Positions 40,959-50,439 of a stretch of DNA of 64,000 nt are shown here, piece by piece. A program made the position numbers and the translations under genes. Origin of the DNA: UMGS1532 sp045542355 (GTDB taxonomy: Bacteria > Bacillota > Clostridia > Oscillospirales > Acutalibacteraceae); the NCBI GenBank assembly GCA_045542355.1, contig JAZQKX010000036.1:1-64000 (forward strand). The letters are read 5' to 3'. Each line of letters begins with the position of its first letter. Position 1 is the first letter of the stretch. Below the pieces are notes generated by a model. That model was given only the letters and a program-made list of their open reading frames with translations. It was not told where the DNA came from and did not search any database.

Positions 40959-42143
40959 ATGAAAATTGCAGTTGCAGGTACAGGCTATGTTGGACTATCT
41001 AATGCAATACTTCTGGCAAAAGACCATGAGGTTTGGGCGGTTGATATCATTCCCGAAAAGGTAGACTTGATAAACCGCGGAATTTCTCCCATTGTGGACA
41101 AGGAGATAGAGGAATATCTATCTAAAGGTGAGCTTAATCTCATCGCCACCACCGACCATGAAAAGGCGTATGAGGGTGCTGATTTTGTTATAATTTCCAC
41201 CCCCACTAACTACGATCCCCAGCTTAATTATTTCGATACCTCCTCAGTGGAAAAGGTGATAGAGCTGGTGATGAAAATAAACACTTCCGCGGTTATGGTT
41301 ATTAAATCCACCGTCCCAGTTGGCTTCACCCAGAGTGTCAGAGAAAAATATGATTGCGACAGAATCATATTCTCACCTGAATTTTTGAGAGAGGGACATG
41401 CTCTGTACGACAATCTTTATCCATCAAGAATTATTGTGGGAGTGCCTGATGAAAACTCCGAAATAAAGGAAAAAGCGGAGCTTTTTGCCCGATGCCTCTC
41501 GGAGGGCGCAATCAAGGGAAATATCGAAACCCTTATCTTAAAACCCACCGAGGCAGAGGCGGTTAAGCTTTTTGCCAATACATATCTCGCCCTCCGCGTA
41601 TCTTTCTTCAATGAGCTTGATACATACGCCGAGGTGCGCGGACTTGACACCAAGCAGATAATCGAGGGTGTTTGTCTTGACCCCCGAATCGGCAATCATT
41701 ACAACAACCCCTCTTTTGGCTATGGGGGTTACTGTCTGCCTAAAGACACAAAACAGCTGTTGGCAAACTACAACAACGTACCCAACAATATCATTGGAGC
41801 TATTGTGGATGCCAACCGCACCCGCAAGGATTTTATTGCCGAGCGTATCATTGCCAGAAACCCAAAGGTTGTGGGAATCTACAGGCTTACGATGAAAGCC
41901 AATTCCGACAATTTCCGTCAGTCGGCTATTCAGGGTGTTATGAAGCGCATCAAAGGAAAGGGAATTGAGGTTGTGGTTTATGAGCCCACTCTTCACGAAG
42001 ACAGCTTCTATAATTCCCGCGTGATAAAGGATAAGGACGAATTCAAGAACATTTGCGATGTCATCATTGCTAATCGTTACAGTACTGATCTGGAAGATGT
42101 AATGGATAAGGTATATACAAGGGATTTGTATTTCAGAGATTAA
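40959..42143 (+). CDS. UDP-glucose 6-dehydrogenase-type nucleotide-sugar dehydrogenase
   Basis: The 394-aa enzyme has the NAD motif VAGTGYVGLSNA, STVPVGFT, FSPEFLREGHAL and the catalytic cysteine in GYGGYCLPKDT. It is the short form like E. coli Ugd, which oxidises UDP-glucose to UDP-glucuronate. A uronic acid in the polymer is therefore predicted. I start at ATG 40959 with GAGGAG 7 nt upstream rather than at the in-frame TTG at 40953. Confidence 0.9.
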   Translation: MKIAVAGTGYVGLSNAILLAKDHEVWAVDIIPEKVDLINRGISPIVDKEIEEYLSKGELNLIATTDHEKAYEGADFVIISTPTNYDPQLNYFDTSSVEKVIELVMKINTSAVMVIKSTVPVGFTQSVREKYDCDRIIFSPEFLREGHALYDNLYPSRIIVGVPDENSEIKEKAELFARCLSEGAIKGNIETLILKPTEAEAVKLFANTYLALRVSFFNELDTYAEVRGLDTKQIIEGVCLDPRIGNHYNNPSFGYGGYCLPKDTKQLLANYNNVPNNIIGAIVDANRTRKDFIAERIIARNPKVVGIYRLTMKANSDNFRQSAIQGVMKRIKGKGIEVVVYEPTLHEDSFYNSRVIKDKDEFKNICDVIIANRYSTDLEDVMDKVYTRDLYFRD

Positions 42144-42170
42144 TTTTTACAAAGGAGTGACGAATAGTTA

Positions 42171-42968
42171 ATGAAAACTATTGACACAAATGAGCTCAAA
42201 ACTATTCAACTCAAAATTTTAGATAAGGTTGATGACTTTTGTCAGGCAAACGGAATCAATTATTTTCTAACATACGGCACCCTTATAGGCGCTGTGCGTC
42301 ATAAAGGATATATCCCGTGGGATGATGATATTGATATCGGTATGCTCCGCGAGGATTACGACAAGTTCGTGGCAACCTTTAACGGATTTCATGAGGATTA
42401 TACCCTCCACTCTTCGGAAGGCGAAAAGTGGTATCCCCTTCCCTTTGCAAAGGTTGGATTTAACAAAAGCGTATTGCAGGAAGAAAACGAAATGTTGAAG
42501 CAAAACATTGGAGTAAATATCGATGTTTTCCCTTTTGACAGATTGCCTTCAAATAAGCTTAGAGCTAAAATAGTAAGACTGAAAGCCAAGCTTCTTCGTA
42601 ATATGATAACCCTTAAGGGAATGGTGCCAAATAAGGACCGTACCCTTACAAAAAGAATTTTGCTTAGGGTGCTGAAATTTGTCCTTCTGCCCTTTTCGGG
42701 AAGCGCCCTTGTGGGAATGCAAATAAGAAATGCGACCGCCTGTAAAGAGAAATCAAATTCAGTGGCTCCTCTGGTATGGGAATGGTGGCAGACCAACGAT
42801 ATAGAAACAGAAAAGCTCGAACCCTGCAAAATGGTCTTTGAGGGCAAAGAGTATCTGGCACCAGTTGGCTATGACCAATGGTTGCGGGGAAAATACGGAG
42901 ACTATATGCAGCTTCCACCCGAAGAAAAAAGAGTTTCGCACCATAGATTCACCGCATACTATAAATAA
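42171..42968 (+). CDS. LicD family phosphotransferase, copy 1
   Basis: The 265-aa protein has the LicD core: LTYGTLIGAVRHKGYIPWDDDIDIGM near residues 33-57, then IDVFPFDRLP, and a C-terminal YGDYMQLPPEEKR segment. LicD proteins transfer phosphocholine or other phospho-groups from a nucleotide donor to surface sugars. No licA, licB or licC is present in the window, so the donor may not be CDP-choline. AAAGGAG precedes the ATG. Confidence 0.9.
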   Translation: MKTIDTNELKTIQLKILDKVDDFCQANGINYFLTYGTLIGAVRHKGYIPWDDDIDIGMLREDYDKFVATFNGFHEDYTLHSSEGEKWYPLPFAKVGFNKSVLQEENEMLKQNIGVNIDVFPFDRLPSNKLRAKIVRLKAKLLRNMITLKGMVPNKDRTLTKRILLRVLKFVLLPFSGSALVGMQIRNATACKEKSNSVAPLVWEWWQTNDIETEKLEPCKMVFEGKEYLAPVGYDQWLRGKYGDYMQLPPEEKRVSHHRFTAYYK

Positions 42969-42993
42969 CACTTCAGATAAGGAATCAACCGAA

Positions 42994-43887
42994 ATGAATT
43001 ATGTATATCCCAAATTCTCAAAAATAGAATTTTTAGACCTGCGCCTTGGCGGAGCAGGACTTGGAAACCTGCTGTTTATGTATTCCAGAGCCTTTAAGTT
43101 TGCGAAGGAGAACAACTGTGAATTTATTTGGCCCACCTGGAAATCTATAAAAATTGGGACCTGGCTTCGCGGGGAAAAGGATAAGCGTTTTTATGGTGAC
43201 CTATTCCGTAACAACAGCGGATACGTCGGTGGAATAAAAAAGAAATGGAAGCTTCACACCGCCAAAAAGGTAACCGAGGAAACCTTTGACTCAAAGGGTG
43301 ACAATCAGGTTGTAATTTTCGATAAGTACATAATGGATTATTCTTACTTTGAAGAGTATAGAAATGAAATAAAGCAAGATTTAATCAAAAATGTTCAGAA
43401 GAAAAACCGAAAAGCTTGTGAGTTCGACGGTAGCCGCAGTATATGTGCCCACATAAGATTGGGAGATTTTCTGAAAGCGGATACAAACGCTTTGCAAAGC
43501 GGTATAAACAATATGAGCACCCCAGTGGGTTGGTATGTTGATATTATTAACCAAATACGTTCAGCCGCCCATGAGGATGTTAAAGTATATATTTTTTCCG
43601 ACGGCAGGGACGAGGAGCTGAAAGAACTTCTCAGCCTTAATAACGTAGAGCGTGTAACTTTTGGCACAAGCATTGCAGACATTTTGGCTCTTTCTAATGC
43701 GAAACTGCTCATAGCTTCAGGCTCCACCTTTTCCTCCTGGGCAAGGTTTTTAGGCGGTATGACAACAATAGCATACGAGAATCAGCTCAAGTGCCACGGG
43801 CTTTGCGCGGAGGGTTGCTATGAAATAGAAGCTGCTGATCTTTTAACCGAGGAGCAGTTACTACACATTAAAAGCAAAATCTGTTAA
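42994..43887 (+). CDS. GT11-like (alpha-1,2-fucosyltransferase-type) glycosyltransferase
   Basis: The 297-aa protein has LRLGGAGLGNLLFMYSRAFKFA near the N-terminus (compare GGLGNQMFQYA of GT11), the donor-binding ICAHIRLGDFL (compare HxRRGD), YIFSDGRDEE and a C-terminal SGSTFSSWARFLGG (compare NSTFSWW). This is the motif order of alpha-1,2-fucosyltransferases, although it is divergent. The Fkp gene downstream would provide GDP-fucose, which supports the call. I start at ATG 42994, after the licD stop, with AAGGA 10 nt upstream. Confidence 0.72.
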   Translation: MNYVYPKFSKIEFLDLRLGGAGLGNLLFMYSRAFKFAKENNCEFIWPTWKSIKIGTWLRGEKDKRFYGDLFRNNSGYVGGIKKKWKLHTAKKVTEETFDSKGDNQVVIFDKYIMDYSYFEEYRNEIKQDLIKNVQKKNRKACEFDGSRSICAHIRLGDFLKADTNALQSGINNMSTPVGWYVDIINQIRSAAHEDVKVYIFSDGRDEELKELLSLNNVERVTFGTSIADILALSNAKLLIASGSTFSSWARFLGGMTTIAYENQLKCHGLCAEGCYEIEAADLLTEEQLLHIKSKIC

Positions 43888-43904
43888 CGAAGGAGTCTGC
43901 ATAT

Positions 43905-44801
43905 ATGTATTCAGAGGATTTTATAAAAGAAGAAATAAGAGATGAATTTTTGGTAGACGTTAAAAGAAAGAAAATATGGGCGGTAGAGTTGGATCTTCTT
44001 GAAAAACTTTTGTCTGTGTGCAAGAAGCACAATATAAAGGTTTCTGTTTTTGCAGGGACCTTGCTTGGCGCTGTAAGACACAAAGGCTTTATACCTTGGG
44101 ACGACGATGTGGACGTATGTATGCTTCGCGAAGATTACGAAAAACTTGTAAAGATTGCTCCACAAGAGTTCCAAGAGCCCTATTTTTTCCAAACAGCAAT
44201 ATCCGACCCCAAACGTTTTTTTGGATATGGACGTCTCAGGAATTCCAACACAACCGGAATGATTCGAAGCCACGAAACCCCTGATTACAATAACGGTATA
44301 TACGTAGATGTTTTTGTGTTGGATGATTATCCCCACAATAATATTTTCAAATGGGGACATTGGTTCATCAAACGAAAGGTTATATACAAACAGATTCAAT
44401 TTTGGTTGTCAGATTATACAGAGGGATCTAAAATCAAGCGCACTGTACAAAACCTTTTTAAGAAAACTGTTAAATATGAAAAATTGGCTGAAACCTATTT
44501 CAAAAACATGGCAAGTAATAAAAACTGTGAATACGTTTCCTTTTTAAGCCATTCGGTATCTTTCATCAATCGATACAAATGCAAAAAAGAATATTTTGAC
44601 GACATTGTCTATCTGCCCTTTGAACATTTGCAGGTTCCTGTCCCCTCTAAATACCACGAAATGCTCACCGAAACATATGGAGATTATATGAAATTCCCCC
44701 CTGTGGAACAAAGGGGACAGTGGCACAACGGTACCATTATTTTTGATCCTGACACACCATATAAGGAGTTTTTGAAAAGAGAGGGAAATAGCGGTGAATA
44801 A
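43905..44801 (+). CDS. LicD family phosphotransferase, copy 2
   Basis: The 298-aa protein has the LicD core FAGTLLGAVRHKGFIPWDDD (about 47-66), YVDVFVLDDYP and the C-terminal YGDYMKFPPVEQR. It is clearly homologous to copy 1 but diverged, so the two probably act on different acceptors. GGAG lies upstream of the ATG. It overlaps the flippase gene by 8 nt. Confidence 0.9.
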   Translation: MYSEDFIKEEIRDEFLVDVKRKKIWAVELDLLEKLLSVCKKHNIKVSVFAGTLLGAVRHKGFIPWDDDVDVCMLREDYEKLVKIAPQEFQEPYFFQTAISDPKRFFGYGRLRNSNTTGMIRSHETPDYNNGIYVDVFVLDDYPHNNIFKWGHWFIKRKVIYKQIQFWLSDYTEGSKIKRTVQNLFKKTVKYEKLAETYFKNMASNKNCEYVSFLSHSVSFINRYKCKKEYFDDIVYLPFEHLQVPVPSKYHEMLTETYGDYMKFPPVEQRGQWHNGTIIFDPDTPYKEFLKREGNSGE

Positions 44802-46227
44802 AATTTGGAATTTCTATAAAAATATGTCCCGCCCTTTAAAAGCATCACTATGGTTTATGATAAGCAGCATTATCCAGAAGGGTATTGCTATAATCACCGT
44901 TCCGCTTTTCACACGAATTCTAACCACCGACGAAATGGGTATGGTCAGCATATTCAACTCCTGGCTTACCATTGTTACGATAGTTGCCACTTTAAAGTTG
45001 GCAAGTGGCGGTTATAATAAAGCAATTATAAAATTTGATAACGAAAAGGAGAGTTACACCTCCACTTCGCTATTTTTAGCATCCCTTTCTACTTCTGTGA
45101 TGTTTATTATTTATTGCTTATTCAAAGGGTATATAAACAGTTTCACAGGGATGAGTTTTACCATAACAGCGCTGTTGTTTCTGGACATATTTTTTCAAAC
45201 AGCCATATCTTTTTGGTCTATTCGGCAGAGGTTTGATTATAAGTACAAGGCTGTAGTCGCAGTTTCGGTTATTTCTAATCTCTTAGGTACTCTTGTGAGT
45301 TTATTGTTGGTTATTCTATTGCCCGAAATGAGATCGGAAGCCAAAATAATAGGTCTTGTACTGCCAAGAGTTGTTTTTGGCGCACCTATATTTATAAGCA
45401 TAATGTACAAGGGCAAAAAGCTGGTTTCCTTAAAGCATTGGAGATTTGCGCTCAAATACAACCTACCCCTGGTTCCCCACTATCTGTCACAGGTACTTTT
45501 CAATCAGACCGATAAAATTATGATACAAAAGCTCTGTGGCTTGAGTGAAGCGGGTATCTACTCCATCGCAAACCAGATAGCCTGGACCGTCCGACTCGTT
45601 CTTGACGCTTTGCATTCCGCACTCATGCCTTGGGCGTTCAAACGCCTTAAAGCAGAAAACCCTGAACCAATAGGAAAAAGAACCTTGCACGTGCAATGTG
45701 CGGTATGTGCAATAGGAGTTGTTTTCTCTCTATTTTCTCCGGAAATCGTTTACCTTTTCGGTGGAGATAAATATATGACAGCGGTTTATATTGTTCCGCC
45801 GATTGCCTCCAGCGCAATATTTGTAACTCTCTATACCTTCTTTGGGTATATCGAATTTTACTATGAAAAGACCAAAATAATTATGACATCTTCCATCATT
45901 GTCGCAGTGCTGAACATAGTTCTAAACGCAATATTTATACCTGTGTTTGGTTTCATTGCGGCGGCGTATACCACGTTGGCAAGCTATATTATTTACAGCT
46001 TGATACACTATTACGCAATGGCAAATATTTGCAAACACGAAAAGATTAAAAACCCTTTTGACGCAAAACTATTGTATACAATAGCCTTTGTAACAACCGC
46101 TGTGAACTTAAGTTGCATGTTGTTATATTCATACACGGTTTTCCGCTATATATTAAGCTTTGTTTTTGTTCTGGCTTCGGTGTATGTTTTCTGTAAGAAA
46201 AAGTTATATAATGTATTTTTAAAGTAA
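44794..46227 (+). CDS. Polysaccharide flippase (Wzx-like, MOP superfamily)
   Basis: The 477-aa protein has 12-14 membrane segments and starts with the typical N-terminal helix pair (KASLWFMISSIIQKGIAIITVPLFTRILT). It should move lipid-linked repeat units outward for the Wzy-like polymerase. Start is GTG inside the end of licD copy 2, so translation is coupled. Confidence 0.88.
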   Translation: MNKIWNFYKNMSRPLKASLWFMISSIIQKGIAIITVPLFTRILTTDEMGMVSIFNSWLTIVTIVATLKLASGGYNKAIIKFDNEKESYTSTSLFLASLSTSVMFIIYCLFKGYINSFTGMSFTITALLFLDIFFQTAISFWSIRQRFDYKYKAVVAVSVISNLLGTLVSLLLVILLPEMRSEAKIIGLVLPRVVFGAPIFISIMYKGKKLVSLKHWRFALKYNLPLVPHYLSQVLFNQTDKIMIQKLCGLSEAGIYSIANQIAWTVRLVLDALHSALMPWAFKRLKAENPEPIGKRTLHVQCAVCAIGVVFSLFSPEIVYLFGGDKYMTAVYIVPPIASSAIFVTLYTFFGYIEFYYEKTKIIMTSSIIVAVLNIVLNAIFIPVFGFIAAAYTTLASYIIYSLIHYYAMANICKHEKIKNPFDAKLLYTIAFVTTAVNLSCMLLYSYTVFRYILSFVFVLASVYVFCKKKLYNVFLK

Positions 46228-46242
46228 AGGAATGAAAGACTA

Positions 46243-49128
46243 ATGCTCAAGAAGTATAAAAACCTATTCCTACAGCAGTCCTATATTGATTCCTATGATG
46301 ATTATATTCGTACCATACGCGGTTCAAATCTGCCCCATTGGGACTTTTGCATAATCACCGCCTCCAACGAGGCTCAGGCAGAGGGCTATCGGGACCAGAT
46401 AAACTATCGGTTAGAGCATAAGCTTTTGTGCTCCAGCACCCACTATGCCGTTATTCCCGACCCTGAGGGCAAAAGAATCGGCTCAGGCGGAGCAACCCTC
46501 AGTGTTATGAAATACATAAGAGAGCAAACGGGAAGGAACACCTTTAAGGGTCTCAAAATCCTCGTTATCCATTCGGGGGGCGACTCTAAAAGAGTGCCTC
46601 AGTATTCCGCTTGTGGAAAACTATTTTCTCCTGTGCCCCGTGAGCTACCCGCGGGCAGACGCTCCACCCTTTTTGACGAGACCATCATCGGCACCAGTGG
46701 AATTCCCTCCAGAATCTCCGACGGTATGCTGGTGTGTTCCGGTGATGTACTTCTGCTTTTCAACCCCTTGCAAATAGATTTCTATACCCGTGGTGCCGCG
46801 GCGATTTCCATTAAAGAGGATGTGGAAACGGGCAAAAACCATGGCGTATTCCTCAGAGATGACGAGGGAAATGTTGGTAGATTTTTACATAAGCAGTCGG
46901 TTGAGAACCTTAAAGCGGCGGGTGCTGTAAATGCCCAGAACAAGGTTAATATAGACACAGGCGCTGTGATTTTCGAAAGTCATCTGTTGGATGATTTGTA
47001 TTCCCTTGTTGAAACAGAGGAGAATTATAATCGCTATGTAAACGACCATGTTCGCCTCAGCTTCTATGCCGATTTTCTCTACCCTCTGGCAAGTGGCTCC
47101 ACCCTTGAAGAGTTTTACCGCGAAATACCTGAGGGTGAATTTTCCGATGAGCTTACCCGCTGTCGATATGAAATCTGGCAGACCATTTCAAAATATAACA
47201 TGAAGCTTATGTGCTTCTCTCCCGCTTCCTTCATCCACTTCGGCACCACCGGTGAGCTGTTGCATTTGCTTACACAGGATATTGAATATTATAAATTTCT
47301 CGGTTGGAAAAATTGTGTATATTCAAATATTGAAAGCAAAAAGTTTGCCGTTTCCAACAGCTACATAAACTCCACCGCCAAAATAGGTGAGAAGACATAT
47401 ATAGAAGACAGTTATATCAGGGAGAATACACATATAGGCTCAGGCTGTGTTATTTCGGGTGTCACCCTTAAAAACATTACCATTCCCGACAATACCGTGC
47501 TCCACGGCTTAAAACTCCGCGACGGCAGATTCTGCGTGAGAATGTATGCCACAGGGGACAACCCCAAGGAAAACCGCTGGTTTGGCGCCCCCCTTGACTG
47601 TCCTCTCTGGATAAAACCCCTGTTCCCCGTGTGCGACAGCATAGAGGAGGCGGTTGCCGCCACCCTCAGCCGTCGTACCGATTGTGAGCTACAAAGTCTT
47701 TGCGACAGTTTTAACAATGCCGACGCAAAGGAAATTCTCCCCTGGAGACTCAAGCTCAGCGACGTGGTTATGGTGGAGAAGTTTATCGGCTGTATCGACA
47801 GGAATGTTTCCTGCGAGGAAGCCAATAAAATATTCCTCAACGGTGTCAGCGAAAGGGTAAAAAGTCTGTTGTTGGAAAAAGCAGAGAGCTCAGCATTCAG
47901 CCGTAAAATCAGAATTTATCACTATCTTTCCAGACTCTGTGACGGTGTGGAAGCGGAAAACTATTCCATTAAGTGCTTCGCGGCTCTTAGAGAGGCAATC
48001 ATCGAACAGAGCGAGGACGCTATATTCTATAATCCCAACCGCCGTATTGTGAAGGATGATGTGGTTTCCAAGCTTCCCATAAGGGTTAACTGGGGAGGCG
48101 GCTGGACCGACACACCGCCTCATTGCAACGAGCACGGCGGAACTGTGCTTAATGCCGCTGTTCTTCTTGATGACGGATTCCCCATTGAAGTTATTTTAAA
48201 GCGTATCAATGAGCATAAAATAATACTCACCAGCGCTGACTATGGCTCTTACCGTGAGTTCTATGATATTGAGGAGTTGAGGGACTGCAACAGCCCCCAC
48301 GACCCCTACGCTCTGCAAAAGGCTGCATTACTCGCAACGGGCATAATCCCCCGCAAGGGAGAGGAGAGTCTCGAAGAGGTGCTGGACCGTCTCGGCGGTG
48401 GTATCTATTTTTCCACACAGGTTATCAACATCCCCCGTGGCTCAGGACTCGGTACCTCCAGCATTTTGGCGGCCGCCTGTGCTAAGGGTATATATGAGAT
48501 GCTGGGCGAAGAGGTAGACGAATCTGAAATTTGCAGCAGAGTGCTTCAGATGGAGCAGATGATGTCCACAGGAGGCGGTTGGCAGGACCAGATGGGCGGC
48601 CTTGTTGGCGGTATCAAAATACTCACTTCAAAGGTTGGCATTGCTCAGAATGTTGAGTGGGAGGCACTGGAGCTGAGTCAGGAAACCGTTCAGGAACTTA
48701 ATGAACGCTTCTGTCTTATATATACAGGTCAGCGCAGACTCGCTCGAAATCTTTTGAGAGAGGTTATGGGCAGATATATCGGCGCGAACCCCACCTCCCT
48801 TGAGGTGCTTCGCTCCATTCAGAATATGGCGTGGCAGATGAAACGAGAGCTGGAAAACGGAAATGTAGATTCTTTTGCCCATTCTCTCACTCAGCATTGG
48901 GAGCTTTCCAAAAAACTTGACGAAGGCTGTACAAACACCTGTATCGACCAGATTTTCCTTGCCTGTGATGATATGATTGATGGTAAGATGATTTGTGGCG
49001 CAGGTGGAGGCGGATTCCTGCAGGTAATACTGAAAAAGGGTGTAACCCACGAGGAGCTACGGGAACGTTTGAGCAATGTTTTCGCCGATTCGGGCGTAGA
49101 TGTCTGGAACTGCTCTTTATATATGTAA
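46243..49128 (+). CDS. fkp: Bifunctional fucokinase/fucose-1-phosphate guanylyltransferase (Fkp-type)
   Basis: The 961-aa protein has an N-terminal fucose pyrophosphorylase domain (about 30-460) with RIGSGGATL (78-86) and HSGGDSKRVP (110-119), plus a hexapeptide-like segment near 370-400. A C-terminal GHMP kinase domain (about 605-961) has RVNWGGGWTDTPPH (614-627), the ATP loop PRGSGLGTSS (731-740) and GAGGGGF (919-925). Length and domain order match Fkp of Bacteroides fragilis (949 aa), which turns L-fucose into fucose-1-phosphate and then GDP-L-fucose. It would feed the GT11-like enzyme 2.4 kb upstream. No GDP-mannose route genes are present in the window, so fucose salvage is implied. Confidence 0.92.
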   Translation: MLKKYKNLFLQQSYIDSYDDYIRTIRGSNLPHWDFCIITASNEAQAEGYRDQINYRLEHKLLCSSTHYAVIPDPEGKRIGSGGATLSVMKYIREQTGRNTFKGLKILVIHSGGDSKRVPQYSACGKLFSPVPRELPAGRRSTLFDETIIGTSGIPSRISDGMLVCSGDVLLLFNPLQIDFYTRGAAAISIKEDVETGKNHGVFLRDDEGNVGRFLHKQSVENLKAAGAVNAQNKVNIDTGAVIFESHLLDDLYSLVETEENYNRYVNDHVRLSFYADFLYPLASGSTLEEFYREIPEGEFSDELTRCRYEIWQTISKYNMKLMCFSPASFIHFGTTGELLHLLTQDIEYYKFLGWKNCVYSNIESKKFAVSNSYINSTAKIGEKTYIEDSYIRENTHIGSGCVISGVTLKNITIPDNTVLHGLKLRDGRFCVRMYATGDNPKENRWFGAPLDCPLWIKPLFPVCDSIEEAVAATLSRRTDCELQSLCDSFNNADAKEILPWRLKLSDVVMVEKFIGCIDRNVSCEEANKIFLNGVSERVKSLLLEKAESSAFSRKIRIYHYLSRLCDGVEAENYSIKCFAALREAIIEQSEDAIFYNPNRRIVKDDVVSKLPIRVNWGGGWTDTPPHCNEHGGTVLNAAVLLDDGFPIEVILKRINEHKIILTSADYGSYREFYDIEELRDCNSPHDPYALQKAALLATGIIPRKGEESLEEVLDRLGGGIYFSTQVINIPRGSGLGTSSILAAACAKGIYEMLGEEVDESEICSRVLQMEQMMSTGGGWQDQMGGLVGGIKILTSKVGIAQNVEWEALELSQETVQELNERFCLIYTGQRRLARNLLREVMGRYIGANPTSLEVLRSIQNMAWQMKRELENGNVDSFAHSLTQHWELSKKLDEGCTNTCIDQIFLACDDMIDGKMICGAGGGGFLQVILKKGVTHEELRERLSNVFADSGVDVWNCSLYM

Positions 49129-49140
49129 TTGGAGTTATAA

Positions 49141-50310
49141 ATGAATAAAACTATAAACTGTTTGATTGACATTATGGCGGCGGCACTGGATGCCCGTCCC
49201 TTAAATACCGATTTCGAGGGTGTGGATTTTCACACCCTGTTAAGGTTGGCGGATTTCCATAGAATCGATATCCCCATGTATTATGCTTTGCAGGGAGCTA
49301 AGGGTGTTCCCGAAAAGCTTTCCAATGAGCTCAAACACCGTCATGAGATAAACAGTTTTAAATTTGCCGTCACCGATGCCGAGACGGAATATCTCAATTC
49401 CGAATTCGAAAAGGCAGGAATTCCCTATATGCTCTTAAAGGGAAGCGTTATCCGTGAGTTTTATTCCCACCCTGATATGCGCACCAGCTGTGATGTGGAT
49501 TATCTGATAAAGGATGAACATGCGAAAAAAACAGAAGAAATTATGCTCAAAAGCGGATATGACTTCACCACGCACACACAGGGAGTTGATTCTTACAAAA
49601 AGCCACCCTTCACTTCTATAGAGATTCATTACGAGCTCATGGGCGGCCATGAGGAGTTTGACTGCCTTAAATCTCTATGGGAAAACTCCGTGTCACTGGG
49701 TGTAGGAGAACAGGGCAGAAAGATGTGTCACGACGATTTTTATATTTACACAATAGTACATATTGCAAAGCATTTAACGGGCGGAGGCAGTGGCATACGA
49801 CCCATAATGGATATGTACATTTACCTTAAGAATTTTGAAAAGATCCTTGATTTTGATTATATTAATAAAACCCTTGCAACTGTGGGCCTTGACACCTTAG
49901 CTCATGAGCTTAGAATTCTTTGTGAATATTGGTTTTGCGATGGTGAGCCAGACGATGTTACCCACACCCTTTCCGGCTATGTTGTGGAAAGCGGTATTTT
50001 TGGGACCCGAAGCAACGCCGAAGCACAGAGAGAGGTCTATAAAAACTCAGGAGCGAAAATTGCAAAAAGAAGAAATCGACTGAAGTCAGTATTTATCTCC
50101 TATAAAAACATGACCTTACGATATCCCTCCTTGAAAACTCCGATTTTATTGCCTGTCTATTGGGTTATCAGAGCGTTTGACGTGTTGTTTAACAAAAGTG
50201 AGAAAATCCCCATGCTTATTAAAAAGAACCTTACCGAGGTATCTCCCGAAAAGGTGGAAAAAATCCAAGAGTTATTCACCCGTCTGGGCATAATAAAAGG
50301 CTGTGATTGA
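49141..50310 (+). CDS. NTP_transf_5-type nucleotidyltransferase family protein
   Basis: The 389-aa protein has the pattern of this family: YMLLKGSVIREFYSHPDMR, followed by SCDVDYLI (Asp pair for metal binding), and SIEIHYEL. Such proteins occur in capsule, exopolysaccharide and lasso-peptide loci; the nucleotide and acceptor are unknown. It starts 12 nt after fkp and is the last gene of the locus, next to an IS element. Confidence 0.82.
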   Translation: MNKTINCLIDIMAAALDARPLNTDFEGVDFHTLLRLADFHRIDIPMYYALQGAKGVPEKLSNELKHRHEINSFKFAVTDAETEYLNSEFEKAGIPYMLLKGSVIREFYSHPDMRTSCDVDYLIKDEHAKKTEEIMLKSGYDFTTHTQGVDSYKKPPFTSIEIHYELMGGHEEFDCLKSLWENSVSLGVGEQGRKMCHDDFYIYTIVHIAKHLTGGGSGIRPIMDMYIYLKNFEKILDFDYINKTLATVGLDTLAHELRILCEYWFCDGEPDDVTHTLSGYVVESGIFGTRSNAEAQREVYKNSGAKIAKRRNRLKSVFISYKNMTLRYPSLKTPILLPVYWVIRAFDVLFNKSEKIPMLIKKNLTEVSPEKVEKIQELFTRLGIIKGCD

Positions 50311-50353
50311 ACGCAGTTTGGAGCATTAAGCATTACAAAGCCTATAAAATAGA

Positions 50354-50376
50354 CCAGCTTAAGCGCTTTTTAGCGT
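50354..50376 (+). terminator. Weak hairpin after the polysaccharide locus
   Basis: A 7-bp stem AAGCGCT/AGCGTTT with a T4 loop lies about 50 nt after the last gene, but no T run follows. It may be a weak terminator. Confidence 0.3.
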
Positions 50377-50384
50377 TTCCTCAG

Positions 50385-50410
50385 ACTGCAATAAACAAAG
50401 TCAAGCATAA
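50385..50410. repeat. Target-site duplication, left copy
   Basis: A 26-bp sequence beginning ACTGCAATAAAC and ending GCATAA, identical to 51495-51520, abuts the left IS end. Confidence 0.9.
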
Positions 50411-50439
50411 TGTAGGTTTGTCAATGATGTGTTACAAAA

